From the NCBI RefSeq assembly GCF_000787715.1, contig NZ_BBPI01000065.1:1-38310 (forward strand): DNA of 38,310 nt, read 5' to 3'. Source of the stretch: Sphingomonas parapaucimobilis NBRC 15100 (lineage in GTDB: Bacteria; Pseudomonadota; Alphaproteobacteria; Sphingomonadales; Sphingomonadaceae). The notes under the pieces were generated by a model that was not told where the DNA came from, made no database searches, and saw only the letters and a list, made by a program, of their open reading frames with translations. Within the stretch, counting starts at the first letter, position 1. Each line of letters opens with the position of its first letter. Shown here in pieces: positions 1-8,561 of this stretch. The position numbers and the translations under genes were made by a program.

Positions 1-10
1 TTCAACTCTA
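1..10. repeat. End of an inverted-repeat element (copy cut by window edge)
   Basis: The first ten bases, TTCAACTCTA, are identical to the outer ten bases of the right terminal repeat of the element at 12725-12809. The rest of this copy would lie outside the window. The last three bases (8-10) are also the stop codon (TAG on the minus strand) of the FNR-type regulator gene. Ten bases alone are weak evidence; the shared terminal position and TA end make a related element likely. Confidence 0.45.
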
Positions 11-718
11 GGCCGCTTCGGCGCGCGCCGCCAGCGCCTCGCGGTTGCTGATCGTGATGGCGCGGCCGCCCGGCAGGCCGATCAGGCCGCTTTGCTTCAT
101 CCGGGTCAGCTGGCGGCTGACCGTCTCGATCGTCATGCCCAGCACATCGGCGATCTGCCCGCGCGTCAGCGGCAGGTCGAAGGTGACCGGCCCGTCGCGG
201 CTGGCCCGGCACCCGCTGGCCCCCGCGCGCGCCGCCATGTCGAGCAGGAAGCCCGCCAGCTTCTCCCCGGCCGACCTGCGCGCCAGCACCAGCATCCGCC
301 CGCGCGCCTCGTTCAGCGATTCAAAGGTCCGCTGGAGCAGCAGGCGTTCCAGCCGCTGATGATTCTCCAGCACCCGCTCGAACGCGGCGCGGGGAAAGAC
401 GCACAGCTCGGCCTCGGTCAGCGCGGTCAGGGTGAAGTCGACATCGCCCGCATAGGGCTGCCCGAAGAAATCGGCGGGGTAGAGCAGGCCGACCGTCTGC
501 TCGCGGCCATCGGCGGTGGCGGCGACCAGCTTCAGCACGCCGGTCAGCAGATTGCCGCAGATCACCGCTTCGTCGCCTGCCCAGGCGATGGTCTGGCCGC
601 GCGCGACCCGGCGACGCTGGCCGATGGCGTTCAGCGCGGTCAGTTCCCGGTCATCCAGGCTGCCGCACAAGGCCCGGTCGCGCACCGCGCAATCGGCACA
701 GATGTCGTTCGGGATCAT
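8..718 (-). CDS. fnr: FNR-type oxygen-sensing transcriptional regulator (Crp/Fnr family)
   Basis: A 236-residue cytoplasmic regulator expected to bind a [4Fe-4S] cluster and activate genes when oxygen is low. Cysteines 7, 10 and 18 form the N-terminal C-x2-C-x7-C pattern of FnrL/FnrN proteins, and Cys106 in ELCVFPR is in the place of the fourth ligand. A cyclic-nucleotide-type beta-roll follows, then a long dimer helix (about 112-140) and a helix-turn-helix (about 185-206) whose recognition helix holds E198, S201 and R202. This E--SR pattern reads TTGAY-N4-RTCAA sites in known FNR proteins, and such sites occur at 3705-3718 and 8407-8420. The gene lies 57 bp downstream of cydX on the same strand. 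A TATAAG hexamer at 727-732 could be a -10 element giving a very short leader. The family call is firm; the regulon is inferred from the sites. Confidence 0.93.
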   Translation of the reverse strand: MIPNDICADCAVRDRALCGSLDDRELTALNAIGQRRRVARGQTIAWAGDEAVICGNLLTGVLKLVAATADGREQTVGLLYPADFFGQPYAGDVDFTLTALTEAELCVFPRAAFERVLENHQRLERLLLQRTFESLNEARGRMLVLARRSAGEKLAGFLLDMAARAGASGCRASRDGPVTFDLPLTRGQIADVLGMTIETVSRQLTRMKQSGLIGLPGGRAITISNREALAARAEAA

Positions 719-775
719 GGCCTTGCCTTATAGCGCGGCCATGATCCCCTGTCGTCGGACGGATTGTCCTATCTG

Positions 776-892
776 TCAGTGTCGCGGTGACACGTTGTCG
801 TCCTGCGGCAGATGGAATTCGTGCCAGATACCGTTGAGGATGCCGAAGCCGACCGCAAGGCCGAGGCCCAGGACCCAGGAAAAATACCACAT
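776..892 (-). CDS. cydX: CydX, small subunit of cytochrome bd oxidase
   Basis: A 38-codon gene on the minus strand, starting 14 bp after the cydB stop codon and preceded by an AAAGGA ribosome binding site. The product begins MWYFSWVLGLGLAVGFGILN, which matches the CydX/YbgT family: an MWYF-W start, a single membrane helix (about 4-24), then a short polar tail with H24, E25 and several acids. In Escherichia coli CydX binds CydA and stabilises the haems of the bd oxidase. Position directly after cydB is the usual one. The gene is easily missed because of its length. Identity is clear from both sequence and context. Confidence 0.93.
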   Translation of the reverse strand: MWYFSWVLGLGLAVGFGILNGIWHEFHLPQDDNVSPRH

Positions 893-906
893 GGGTCGTT
901 CCTTTC

Positions 907-2046
907 TCAGTAGAAGTCGGGGTTGGTACGCACCGCCTCCGCCGTCACGCGCCCGAACATCACCCGGTAAGCCCAGGCGGTGTAGGCGAGCACGATCGGC
1001 AGGAAGACGAGCGTGACGAAGAGCATGATGCCCAGCGTCTTAGGCGTGGACGAGGCGTTCCACACCGTCAGGCTGCTATGCGCGTCGATGCTGGACGGCA
1101 GGATGAAGGGGAACATCGCGCAACCTACGGTGGCGATGATCCCCGTCGCGGCGAGCGACGACCCGGCAAAGGCCAGCACCTCGCGACCGCTACGGATACC
1201 GACCAGCACCAGCACGGCCCCGGCAAAGCCCAGCACGGGCAGCGCCGTCATCCACGGATAGGTCGCGTAATTGTCGAGCCATGCGCCGCCCGCCCGCTCC
1301 GCCGTCATGCGCAAGGGGTTGGACGGGCCGAGCGGATCGACCGCGCCGACGATGCGGTAACCGATATCGCCCCAGGCGACGAAGGCGAAGCCGGTCGCGA
1401 ACAACAGGATGGAGGCGATCGCCGCCACCGTCCCGAACCCCCGCGCCCGGTCATGGACGGGGCCATGCTCGACCTTGATCGACAGCCAAGCCGCGCCGTG
1501 CAGCACCAGCATCGCCACCGACAACAGCCCGCAGACCAGCGTGAAGGGCGTGAACAGCCCGAGCAAAGTGCCATCGTAAAAGGCGCGCAGATCGCCATCG
1601 AGGCGGAAGGGCGCACCCAGCAGTACATTGCCGACCGCGACGCCGAAGACGAGCGCGGGGACCAGTCCCCCGACGAACAATGCCCAGTCCCAGCGCGCGC
1701 GCCAGGCCGGATCGGGCTTCTTCGAGCGATATTTGAACCCCACCGGCCGCAGGATCAGCGCGGCCAGCACGAGGAACATGGCGAGGTAGAAGCCCGAAAA
1801 GCTGACCGCATAGACGAACGGCCAGGCCGCGAAGATCGCACCGCCGCCCAGGATGAACCAGACCTGGTTCCCCTCCCAGGTCGGGCCGATCGAATTGATG
1901 ACCATCCGCCGCTCGGCATCGTTGCGCGCGACGAAGGGCAGCAGGGTGGCAACGCCCAGGTCGAACCCGTCGGTCAGCGCGAAGCCGATCAGCAGCACGC
2001 CCAGCAGCGCCCACCAGATCAGGCGCAACATCTCATAATCGAACAT
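907..2046 (-). CDS. cydB: Cytochrome bd ubiquinol oxidase subunit II (CydB)
   Basis: A 379-residue integral membrane protein, the second large subunit of the quinol oxidase that reduces oxygen to water with high affinity. The N terminus MFDYEMLRLIWWALLGVLL and the following FALTDGFDLG are typical of CydB; GPTWEGNQVWFI is another family signature. About eight or nine hydrophobic helices can be seen. The start at 2046 is chosen because AAGGAGG lies nine bases upstream and because the family begins at MFDYE; a longer reading frame extends to 2130 but its N-terminal part is proline-rich and overlaps cydA. Cotranscribed with cydA (gap 13 bp) and cydX. Confidence 0.96.
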   Translation of the reverse strand: MFDYEMLRLIWWALLGVLLIGFALTDGFDLGVATLLPFVARNDAERRMVINSIGPTWEGNQVWFILGGGAIFAAWPFVYAVSFSGFYLAMFLVLAALILRPVGFKYRSKKPDPAWRARWDWALFVGGLVPALVFGVAVGNVLLGAPFRLDGDLRAFYDGTLLGLFTPFTLVCGLLSVAMLVLHGAAWLSIKVEHGPVHDRARGFGTVAAIASILLFATGFAFVAWGDIGYRIVGAVDPLGPSNPLRMTAERAGGAWLDNYATYPWMTALPVLGFAGAVLVLVGIRSGREVLAFAGSSLAATGIIATVGCAMFPFILPSSIDAHSSLTVWNASSTPKTLGIMLFVTLVFLPIVLAYTAWAYRVMFGRVTAEAVRTNPDFY

Positions 2047-2059
2047 GTCCTGGCCTCCT

Positions 2060-3628
2060 TCAGGCGGTGACGGGAATGGTGGCGGGGATGGGACCGGGCG
2101 CGGGCTGGTCGTCCCGCTCCTCAGGGCCATGCGCGATGGCGGCGAGGATCAGCCGCACCTCGATCACCGCCAGCACCCCATAAAGCGCGGTGAAGCCGGC
2201 CAGCGTGGTCCAGAGCGCAGCCCGCGACAACGAACTGGTCGCCAGGAAGGTCGGCAGCACGCCCTCAATCGCCCAGGGCTGCCGCCCCAGCTCGGCGACC
2301 AGCCAGCCCAGCTCGATCGCGATCCAGGGCAGCGGGATCGCCGCCACCGCGAGGCGGAGGAACCAGCGCGAATCCATGTGCATCCGGAGCGAGCACAGGG
2401 CGAAGGCGGTCGCGAAGAGCGCGATCATCGCAAAGCCGATCGCCGCCATGATGCGGAAGCTCCAGAAGAGCAGGCCGACATCGGGAACGGTATCCCACGC
2501 CGCCGCCTCGATCTGCTGCGGCGTCGCGGTCCGCGGATCGGCCATCTGGCGCTTGAGCAGCAGGGCATAGCCCAGGTCGCGCTTGTGCGCCTCGAACCGG
2601 GCGCGCTGGGCCATGTCCTGCGGGTTCGCCTTCAAGCGCTGGACCGCGTCATAGGCGATCACGCCCGAGGCGATCCGCTCCTGCGCCTTCAAGACCAGCT
2701 CGGACATGCCGGTGACGGTGCCGTCCAGGCTGCGCGTCGCGATCAGGCCGAGCAGCCACGGAATCTCGACCTTGTACCGCGTTTCGCGCGCGACGGTGTC
2801 GGGATAGCCGAACAGGGTCAGGCCGGAGGGGCCGGGCTCGGTGTGCCAGACCGCCTCGATCGCGGCGAGCTTCATCTTCTGGTTGTCGGTCAGCGCATAG
2901 CCGCTCTCGTCGCCCAGCACGACGACCGATAGCGAGGAGGCGAGGCCGAACGCCGCCGCCACCGTCATCGACCGGCGCGCCACGGGCAGGAAGCGGCCCT
3001 TGAGCAGCCAGAAGGCCGACACGCCCAGCACCACGACCGAGGCGCAGACATAGCCCGCACTGACGGTATGGACGAACTTGGCCTGGGCTACGGGATTGAA
3101 CAGCACCGCGCCGAAATCGGTGACCTCCATCCGCATCGTGTCGGGATTGAAGCTGGCCCCGACCGGATTCTGCATCCAGCCATTGGCGACCAGGATCCAC
3201 AGCGCCGACAAATTGGTGCCCAGCGCGACCATGAAGGTGACGATCAGATGGCCCAGCTTCGACAGCCGGTCCCAGCCGAAGAACATGAGCCCGACGAACG
3301 TCGCCTCCAGGAAAAAGGCCATCAGCCCCTCGATCGCCAGCGGGGCACCGAAGATGTCGCCGACATAATGCGAGAAATAGGACCAGTTGGTGCCGAACTG
3401 GAATTCCATGGTCAGGCCGGTGGCGACGCCCAGCACGAAGTTGATGCCGAAGATCTTGCCCCAGAAACGCGTCGTCACGCGCCATTCCGGGCGGTTGGTC
3501 ATGACATAGACCGATTCCATGATGACCAGCATCATCGACAGGCCGAGCGTCAGCGGCACGAACAGGAAATGATACAGCGCGGTGGCCGCGAATTGCAGTC
3601 GCGACAGGTCTACGACGCCGGGGTCCAT
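2060..3628 (-). CDS. cydA: Cytochrome bd ubiquinol oxidase subunit I (CydA)
   Basis: A 522-residue membrane subunit that carries the haems b558, b595 and d and oxidises quinol. His20 in ALYHFLF corresponds to the conserved N-terminal haem ligand (His19 in E. coli). The Q-loop includes NQKMKLAAIEA with the conserved Lys and Glu used in quinol oxidation. The region after it (IPWLLGLIATRS...RDLGYALLLKR) is present in full, so this is the long Q-loop type like E. coli CydA, which also has 522 residues. The late GRQPW motif is intact. A GGAG ribosome binding site lies about nine bases before the start. It heads the cydA-cydB-cydX operon; the FNR-like palindrome at 3705-3718 is centred about 83 bp upstream of the start codon. 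Confidence 0.97.
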   Translation of the reverse strand: MDPGVVDLSRLQFAATALYHFLFVPLTLGLSMMLVIMESVYVMTNRPEWRVTTRFWGKIFGINFVLGVATGLTMEFQFGTNWSYFSHYVGDIFGAPLAIEGLMAFFLEATFVGLMFFGWDRLSKLGHLIVTFMVALGTNLSALWILVANGWMQNPVGASFNPDTMRMEVTDFGAVLFNPVAQAKFVHTVSAGYVCASVVVLGVSAFWLLKGRFLPVARRSMTVAAAFGLASSLSVVVLGDESGYALTDNQKMKLAAIEAVWHTEPGPSGLTLFGYPDTVARETRYKVEIPWLLGLIATRSLDGTVTGMSELVLKAQERIASGVIAYDAVQRLKANPQDMAQRARFEAHKRDLGYALLLKRQMADPRTATPQQIEAAAWDTVPDVGLLFWSFRIMAAIGFAMIALFATAFALCSLRMHMDSRWFLRLAVAAIPLPWIAIELGWLVAELGRQPWAIEGVLPTFLATSSLSRAALWTTLAGFTALYGVLAVIEVRLILAAIAHGPEERDDQPAPGPIPATIPVTA

Positions 3629-3704
3629 AGCAGGTCTCCAAAAAAGGAGCCGCCCCCCGGCCCCTTGCCGATCGACTCGCTAGACCTGCGGTTCCGCGCG
3701 GACA

Positions 3705-3718
3705 TTGACCGCAGTCAA
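3705..3718. promoter_or_regulatory. FNR/FixK-type binding site between cydA and cydD
   Basis: TTGACCGCAGTCAA is a perfect inverted repeat (TTGAC, four bases, GTCAA) fitting the TTGAY-N4-RTCAA consensus of alphaproteobacterial FNR proteins. It lies in the divergent intergenic region, centred about 83 bp from the cydA start and 41.5 bp from the cydD start. The FNR-type regulator at 8-718 has the matching recognition helix. No strong -10 hexamer is visible on either side; TAGCGA (minus strand, 3677-3682) is the best placed towards cydA. Confidence 0.8.
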
Positions 3719-3752
3719 AGACAGCGGCTGCGGTCGGGGCGACCGTCGCGGC

Positions 3753-5396
3753 ATGACGACGATCGCCCATGCTCCCCCGACGCGTAAGGCGCGCAACCGC
3801 TGGTTGAAGGATGCAGGCGGGCGGCGTGACGGCGTGGCGGGCCTGTTGCTGCTCGATACGCTGGCGGCGATCGGCTTTGCGGCGGGGATCGCGGGCGGCG
3901 TGACGGTGGTGGCGGGGCAGGGGGCGGGGCAGGGGGCGGTGCTGCCCTGGGCCGTGCTGATGCTCGCCACGGGGGCGTTGCGTGGGGTGTTCGCGACCCT
4001 GGCCTTGCGGCGGGGCGCGGTGAGGGCGGGGGCGGTCAGGCGCGCGCAGCGGCTTCGCGCCGTGGCCGCCACGCTGTATCGCAAGCCCGGCGTCCCGATC
4101 GACAGCGGCCTGCTCGCCAGCCAGGCCGTCGATGCGGTCGAGGCGCTGGACGGCTATGTCGCGCGTTTCCTGCCCGCGCGCCGGGCCGCCGCCGTCGCGC
4201 CGCTGCTCGTCCTCGCCGCGACCGTCTGCGCCAGCTGGGTGGCGGCGGCCATTCTCGCGGCCACCCTGGTGCCGTTCATCGCGGCGATGATCCTGGCGGG
4301 CGGCGCGGCGGCGGACGAGTCTCGGCGGCAATTCGTCGCCCTGCACCGCCTGTCGGCCCGCTTCGCCGACCGGGTGCGCAGCCTGCCGGTGGTGCTGGCC
4401 TTCCGGGCCGAGACACGCGAGACCGAGGCGATCGGCGCGGCGGCGCAGGAGCTGGCCGAGCGGACCATGCGCGTCCTGCGGGTCGCCTTCCTGTCTTCCG
4501 CCGCGCTGGAATTCTTTGCGGCACTCTCGGTCGCGCTGGTCGCGGTCTATTGCGGTTTCGCGCTGCTCGGCCTGCTGCCCTTCGCCGCGCCCGAGACGCT
4601 GACCCTCGCCCAGGCCTTTTTCGTACTGGCGCTGGCGCCCGAATTCTACGCCCCGATGCGCCGCCTGGCTGCGGCCTATCACGACAAGCAGGCGGCGGAG
4701 ACGGCCGCCGACACGCTGATGCCGCTGGCGGAACCGGAGCCTGTGCCCGTGGTCCGGGTCGCGGCCCCGCTGGTCCTGTACGACGTCGCCATCCATTATC
4801 CGGGTAGTGATGCCCCGGCCGTCTCGCATCTGTCGCTGCGGATCGAGGCGGGCGAGACGGTGGCGCTGCTCGGCCCCTCGGGCAGTGGCAAGACCAGCGT
4901 CCTGCACCTGCTGCTGGGGCTCGCCCCGCTATCGGCGGGAACGGTCGAGGCGGGTGGCGTCCCCCTGGTCTCGCTGGCGGGACAGGCGAGCTGGGCGGGC
5001 CAGCATCCCCTGCTGATCGCAGGTACGATCCGCGACAATCTGACGCTGGCCCATCCCCCGGCGGACGAACTGGCGATCCAGCGCGCGGTCGCGGCGGCGG
5101 GCTTGGGGCCGATGCTCGCGGTTCGGCCGGGTGGCCTCGATGCCCAGCTCGATGCCCGGGGCGGCGGGCTGTCCGGCGGCGAGCGGCGGCGGATCGCGCT
5201 GGCCCGAGCATTGCTGAATCCCGCACCCTTCCTGCTGCTCGACGAGCCGACCGCACATCTGGATGCTGCCGCCGAAGCCGCGCTGATCGCGACCGTCGCG
5301 CGCGCCGCGCAAGGCCGCACGACGCTGATCGCCACCCACAGCCCCGCGCTGGCCGCCATCGCGACCCGCGTCGTGCATCTGGGAGATACCGCATGA
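3753..5396 (+). CDS. cydD: Glutathione/cysteine exporter ATP-binding and permease subunit CydD
   Basis: A 547-residue half-transporter with an N-terminal six-helix membrane domain (about 25-310) and a C-terminal ATPase. Walker A is GPSGSGKTS (374-382), the signature is LSGGE (473-477) and Walker B ends in LLLDEP (494-499). CydDC exports glutathione and cysteine to the periplasm and is needed to assemble cytochrome bd. The ATG at 3753 is preferred: an upstream in-frame TTG at 3705 lies inside the FNR site. The ribosome binding site is weak. Its stop overlaps the cydC start (ATGA), so the two are translationally coupled. It is shorter than E. coli CydD (588 residues) but has all ATPase motifs. 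Divergent from cydABX. Confidence 0.92.
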   Translation: MTTIAHAPPTRKARNRWLKDAGGRRDGVAGLLLLDTLAAIGFAAGIAGGVTVVAGQGAGQGAVLPWAVLMLATGALRGVFATLALRRGAVRAGAVRRAQRLRAVAATLYRKPGVPIDSGLLASQAVDAVEALDGYVARFLPARRAAAVAPLLVLAATVCASWVAAAILAATLVPFIAAMILAGGAAADESRRQFVALHRLSARFADRVRSLPVVLAFRAETRETEAIGAAAQELAERTMRVLRVAFLSSAALEFFAALSVALVAVYCGFALLGLLPFAAPETLTLAQAFFVLALAPEFYAPMRRLAAAYHDKQAAETAADTLMPLAEPEPVPVVRVAAPLVLYDVAIHYPGSDAPAVSHLSLRIEAGETVALLGPSGSGKTSVLHLLLGLAPLSAGTVEAGGVPLVSLAGQASWAGQHPLLIAGTIRDNLTLAHPPADELAIQRAVAAAGLGPMLAVRPGGLDAQLDARGGGLSGGERRRIALARALLNPAPFLLLDEPTAHLDAAAEAALIATVARAAQGRTTLIATHSPALAAIATRVVHLGDTA

Positions 5397-6991
5397 CCCT
5401 CCACAGGCTGATCGCCGCCGAACGCTGGCGGGAACGCCGCCGCTTGCGCCAGGCCGCACTCTGTGCCGCGCTGGTCGCGATCGCCTCGGTGCTGTTGCTG
5501 GCCTTGTCGGGCTGGTTCCTGACCGCCGCGGCGCTGGCGGGGGGAGCGGGGATCGTCGCGGCGCAGGCGTTCAACTATATGCTGCCCTCCGCCGCGATCC
5601 GGTTGCTGGCGATCGTGCGGACCGGCGCACGCTATGGTGAGCGGCTGGCGAGCCATGGCGCGGCCTTTGGCGCGCTCGCCCGGCTGCGGCCTGCGCTCTA
5701 TCGCGCGCTCACGGTTGCGCCGCCCTCGGTCGCGCTGGCGCTCGGCCGGGGCGAGGCGACGGCGCGGCTCATTGGCGATGTCGATGCGGTGGAATGGCAT
5801 TTCGTCCGCCTGTCGGGGCCGTGGGGCGTCGTGGCGGCGCTGGTGGCGGGCGCGGCGCTGACGCTGCTTGGCGGATGGCCGGCCATGGTCGCGACGCTGG
5901 CCTGTATCGGGGGAGCGCTCGGTCTGGCCCGCCTCTGGGCGCACCAATTGGAACAGCCCGGCCGCGCGGTGCAGCGGGCGATGGGCGCCCTCCGCGAGGA
6001 GGTGGCGACGCTCGGCGGCGCGGCGGCGGAACTCCGCTGTTTCGCGCTGGAGGATTGGGCGACCGCCCGGATCGCGGCGGCGAGCGACCGGCTGGCCGAG
6101 GCGCAGGCCCGGCAGGCGGCGGTGGCGGCACGGTTCGAGGCGCTCCATGCGATCAGCGTCGCACTGGCGGCGGCATCGGCATTGGTCCTGTCGGCGGGCG
6201 CTGGCGCACCAATCGCGGCGCTGGCGGCCCTGGCGGCGGCGATGACGGCCGATGCGGCCGCGCCGATCCTGCGCGCGATGACCGAGCGGGGACGGCTTCG
6301 CGAGGCGGAGGTGCGACTGGGAACGCTGTTCGCGGCGGCGGAAGAGCATCCGGCGGCAGACCGGGCATGCGACGCCAGCCTCATGATCGACGGCGCTCCG
6401 TTCGCGCCGGGCAGCCGGATCGCCCTGACGGGGCCATCGGGCTGCGGCAAGACGAGCTTGGTCGAGGGATTGCTGGGCCTTCGTCCGCTGGCGCTTGGCC
6501 GGATCATGATCGGGGGGCGGGATGCCGCCTCCCTCGGACCTGCGACCCTGCGTGCGACCTTCGCCTGGGCGCCGCAGGACGCGGCGTTGATGGCGGGCAC
6601 GGTGCGCGACAATCTTTGGCTGGCCGATGACCAGGCGAGCGAGGACCGTATGTGGCGGGCGTTGCGCGACGCCGTGCTTGATGGCGTGGTGCGCGCCTTG
6701 CCCGAGGGACTCGATACCTGGCTGGGCGAGGATGGGGCGCGGCTGTCGGGCGGCGAGCGGCGGCGGCTATCGCTGGCGCGCGCCTATCTGGCGGATGCGC
6801 CCTGGCTGCTGCTCGACGAACCCGGCGAGGGGCTGGATGCGGGGGTGGCGGCGCAGGTCGCGCGACGCCTGCACGCGCGGCTGACGCGGACCGGGCAGGG
6901 GATGATCCTGGTCAGCCACCGGCCGGTGCTCTCGGCCCTGTGCGATCGGCAATGGGCGGCCGTTGGCGGAACCCGCCGCTCCGCCGCCTGA
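5393..6991 (+). CDS. cydC: Glutathione/cysteine exporter ATP-binding and permease subunit CydC
   Basis: A 532-residue partner of CydD, with membrane helices in about residues 20-300 and a complete ATPase domain: Walker A GPSGCGKTS (347-355), signature LSGGE (451-455) and Walker B LLLDEP around D475 and E476. The N-terminal LSGWFLTAAALAG segment is typical of CydC proteins. The start codon overlaps the cydD stop by four bases, as expected for subunits made in equal amounts. The two proteins form the heterodimeric inner-membrane exporter required for periplasmic redox balance and haem insertion into cytochrome bd. The gene ends 57 bp before the convergent hemN gene; no clear terminator is seen between them. 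Confidence 0.93.
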   Translation: MTLHRLIAAERWRERRRLRQAALCAALVAIASVLLLALSGWFLTAAALAGGAGIVAAQAFNYMLPSAAIRLLAIVRTGARYGERLASHGAAFGALARLRPALYRALTVAPPSVALALGRGEATARLIGDVDAVEWHFVRLSGPWGVVAALVAGAALTLLGGWPAMVATLACIGGALGLARLWAHQLEQPGRAVQRAMGALREEVATLGGAAAELRCFALEDWATARIAAASDRLAEAQARQAAVAARFEALHAISVALAAASALVLSAGAGAPIAALAALAAAMTADAAAPILRAMTERGRLREAEVRLGTLFAAAEEHPAADRACDASLMIDGAPFAPGSRIALTGPSGCGKTSLVEGLLGLRPLALGRIMIGGRDAASLGPATLRATFAWAPQDAALMAGTVRDNLWLADDQASEDRMWRALRDAVLDGVVRALPEGLDTWLGEDGARLSGGERRRLSLARAYLADAPWLLLDEPGEGLDAGVAAQVARRLHARLTRTGQGMILVSHRPVLSALCDRQWAAVGGTRRSAA

Positions 6992-7048
6992 CCCGGCTGC
7001 CCGTCGCAACGCGCCATGCCGTACGGCGCAGGCGGTCCAGGCGGCAGG

Positions 7049-8371
7049 TCAGACGGCGTGGCTGAAACGCGTGTCGTCCTCGCTGCGCCAGGCGTCGAAG
7101 GCGGCGGCAATGCTGCGGGCATAGGGCAGGGCGTCGGCCTTCAGGCGAAGGCGATGGCCTTCCCATCGGAGGAGTCCGGCCTTCTCAAAACGGGAAAGCC
7201 GGATCCGGATGGCGTCCCGCTCCGGCAGTCCGTCCGTATCGGCGACGCCATGGCACAGCACCCCCGCGATCGCCGCGCCCCGCCGCTGGTCGAGTGGCGT
7301 CCGACGGATACCACGCACGGTTGCGAACCGATTGGCACCGAGCGCCCGGTGCCATTCGCCCGTATTCTTCGCATTCTGGAGCAGGCGGTCGGGAAACGCG
7401 CTGATCGCGCTGGCGCCCAGGCCGATCAGGATGTCGGCGGGATCGTCGGTGAAGCCCTGGAAATTGCGGCGCAGCGTACCGTTGGCCGCCGCCTGCGCCA
7501 TGGGATCGTCCGGTTTGGCGAAGTGATCGAACCCGACTGGCCGATAGCCCGCTGCCGTCAGTCGCTCATGCGCCCATGCGGCCTGTGCGAAGCGCGCTGC
7601 TGCGTCGGGGAGTGCGGTCGCGTCGATCCGGCGCTGGCGCGGGATCAGGTGGGGGACATGCGCATAGCCGAAGACGGCCAGCCGCTCGGGTGCAAGCGCG
7701 ATCGTTTCGTCCAAGGTCGCTTGAAGCGCTGCGTCGGTCTGACCGGGCAGGCCGTACATCAGGTCGAAATTGATCGATCCGACTCCGGCGCGGCGCAACA
7801 GCGTGACCGCGCGGATAATGTCTGCACGGGGCTGAACCCGGCCGATCGCCGCCTGGAGCATGGGATCGAAGGTCTGCACGCCCAGGCTGACCCGCGTGAC
7901 GCCGGTCTCGGCTATGACGCTCGCCCAGTCCGGCGCGAAGCCGCGCGGGTCGATCTCCAGCGATAGCGGCGCATCCCGGCAGGCAAAGGCGGTGCGCAGA
8001 TGCGCGACCAGCGCCGCAAACGCGTCCGGCCCGATGGCGTTGGGGCTCCCGCCGCCAAAGGCGATCCGCCCGATCCGCCCGCGCCCGTCCAGCCGGGCGG
8101 CGACCCTGTCGATCTCGGCATGCAGCCGGACCATATAGGCATCGAGCCGCGCGGTGCGGTTCGCCGCGGCGGTGTTGCACCCGCAATACCAGCAGATCGC
8201 CCGGCAATAGGGGATGTGCAGATAGAGCGACACGTCCGCATTCGCATCGATGGCGTCGAGCGCGGCAGCCATGTCGTCATGACCCACCCCGTCGCAAAAT
8301 TCGGCGGCAGTGGGATAGCTGGTGTAGCGCGGCACGGGCCGGGCGAGCAGTTCGGGATGATAGGGCCACAT
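7049..8371 (-). CDS. hemN: Oxygen-independent coproporphyrinogen III oxidase (HemN)
   Basis: A 440-residue radical SAM enzyme that decarboxylates coproporphyrinogen III to protoporphyrinogen IX without oxygen. The N terminus has the HemN signature PRYTSYP. The iron-sulfur cluster motif is C56-x3-C60-x2-C63 followed by C65; the extra cysteine separates true HemN from the HemW haem chaperones. GGGSPN (106-111) is the SAM-binding glycine motif, with Ser in place of the more usual Thr. An FNR-type site lies 35 bp upstream of the start, so induction at low oxygen together with cytochrome bd is likely. The ribosome binding site is weak. Confidence 0.95.
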   Translation of the reverse strand: MWPYHPELLARPVPRYTSYPTAAEFCDGVGHDDMAAALDAIDANADVSLYLHIPYCRAICWYCGCNTAAANRTARLDAYMVRLHAEIDRVAARLDGRGRIGRIAFGGGSPNAIGPDAFAALVAHLRTAFACRDAPLSLEIDPRGFAPDWASVIAETGVTRVSLGVQTFDPMLQAAIGRVQPRADIIRAVTLLRRAGVGSINFDLMYGLPGQTDAALQATLDETIALAPERLAVFGYAHVPHLIPRQRRIDATALPDAAARFAQAAWAHERLTAAGYRPVGFDHFAKPDDPMAQAAANGTLRRNFQGFTDDPADILIGLGASAISAFPDRLLQNAKNTGEWHRALGANRFATVRGIRRTPLDQRRGAAIAGVLCHGVADTDGLPERDAIRIRLSRFEKAGLLRWEGHRLRLKADALPYARSIAAAFDAWRSEDDTRFSHAV

Positions 8372-8406
8372 GGCCCATGCCGTGCCCAGATCCTGCGGGC
8401 GCGCCT

Positions 8407-8420
8407 TTGACCGGCATCAA
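8407..8420. promoter_or_regulatory. FNR/FixK-type binding site upstream of hemN
   Basis: TTGACCGGCATCAA fits TTGAY-N4-RTCAA. Its centre lies 42.5 bp upstream of the hemN start codon. hemN is a classical FNR target in alphaproteobacteria, and an FNR-type regulator gene is in the same block. Confidence 0.8.
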
Positions 8421-8561
8421 ACCAGCCTGTGTCGATCGTCAAGGCGATGGGGCGGCACGCTCCCAATGGGTCTTCGGATGTCGACACAGGTGACACGAGA
8501 AGGCCGCCATCATCCCATCAGACATGGGAGGGGCTTGGTTCGATCCCATGTCATCATGTTC
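8421..8561. other. Intergenic region with two inverted repeats, no gene
   Basis: No convincing coding region. Two perfect inverted repeats are visible: CCTGTGTCGA at 8426-8435 against TCGACACAGG at 8481-8490 (45 bp apart), and GACATGGGA at 8521-8529 against TCCCATGTC at 8544-8552 (14 bp apart). The second could form a hairpin but has no T tract. Function unknown. Confidence 0.5.

Noticed and set aside
779..793. Inverted repeat GTGTC-N5-GACAC at the end of cydX as a terminator
   Set aside because: It lies within the last codons of cydX, has a five-base stem and no T tract, so readthrough into the FNR-type gene is equally likely.
2649..4907. A 752-codon open frame on the minus strand across cydA and cydD
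   Set aside because: It is antisense or out of frame to two well-identified genes; its product is a low-complexity Arg/Gly/Ala/Gln mix typical of mirror frames in high-GC DNA.
8521..8561. GGTTCGATCC resembling a tRNA T-arm
   Set aside because: No acceptor, D or anticodon arm can be built around it and the 3' side does not end as a tRNA; the match is explained by the inverted repeat GACATGGGA/TCCCATGTC.
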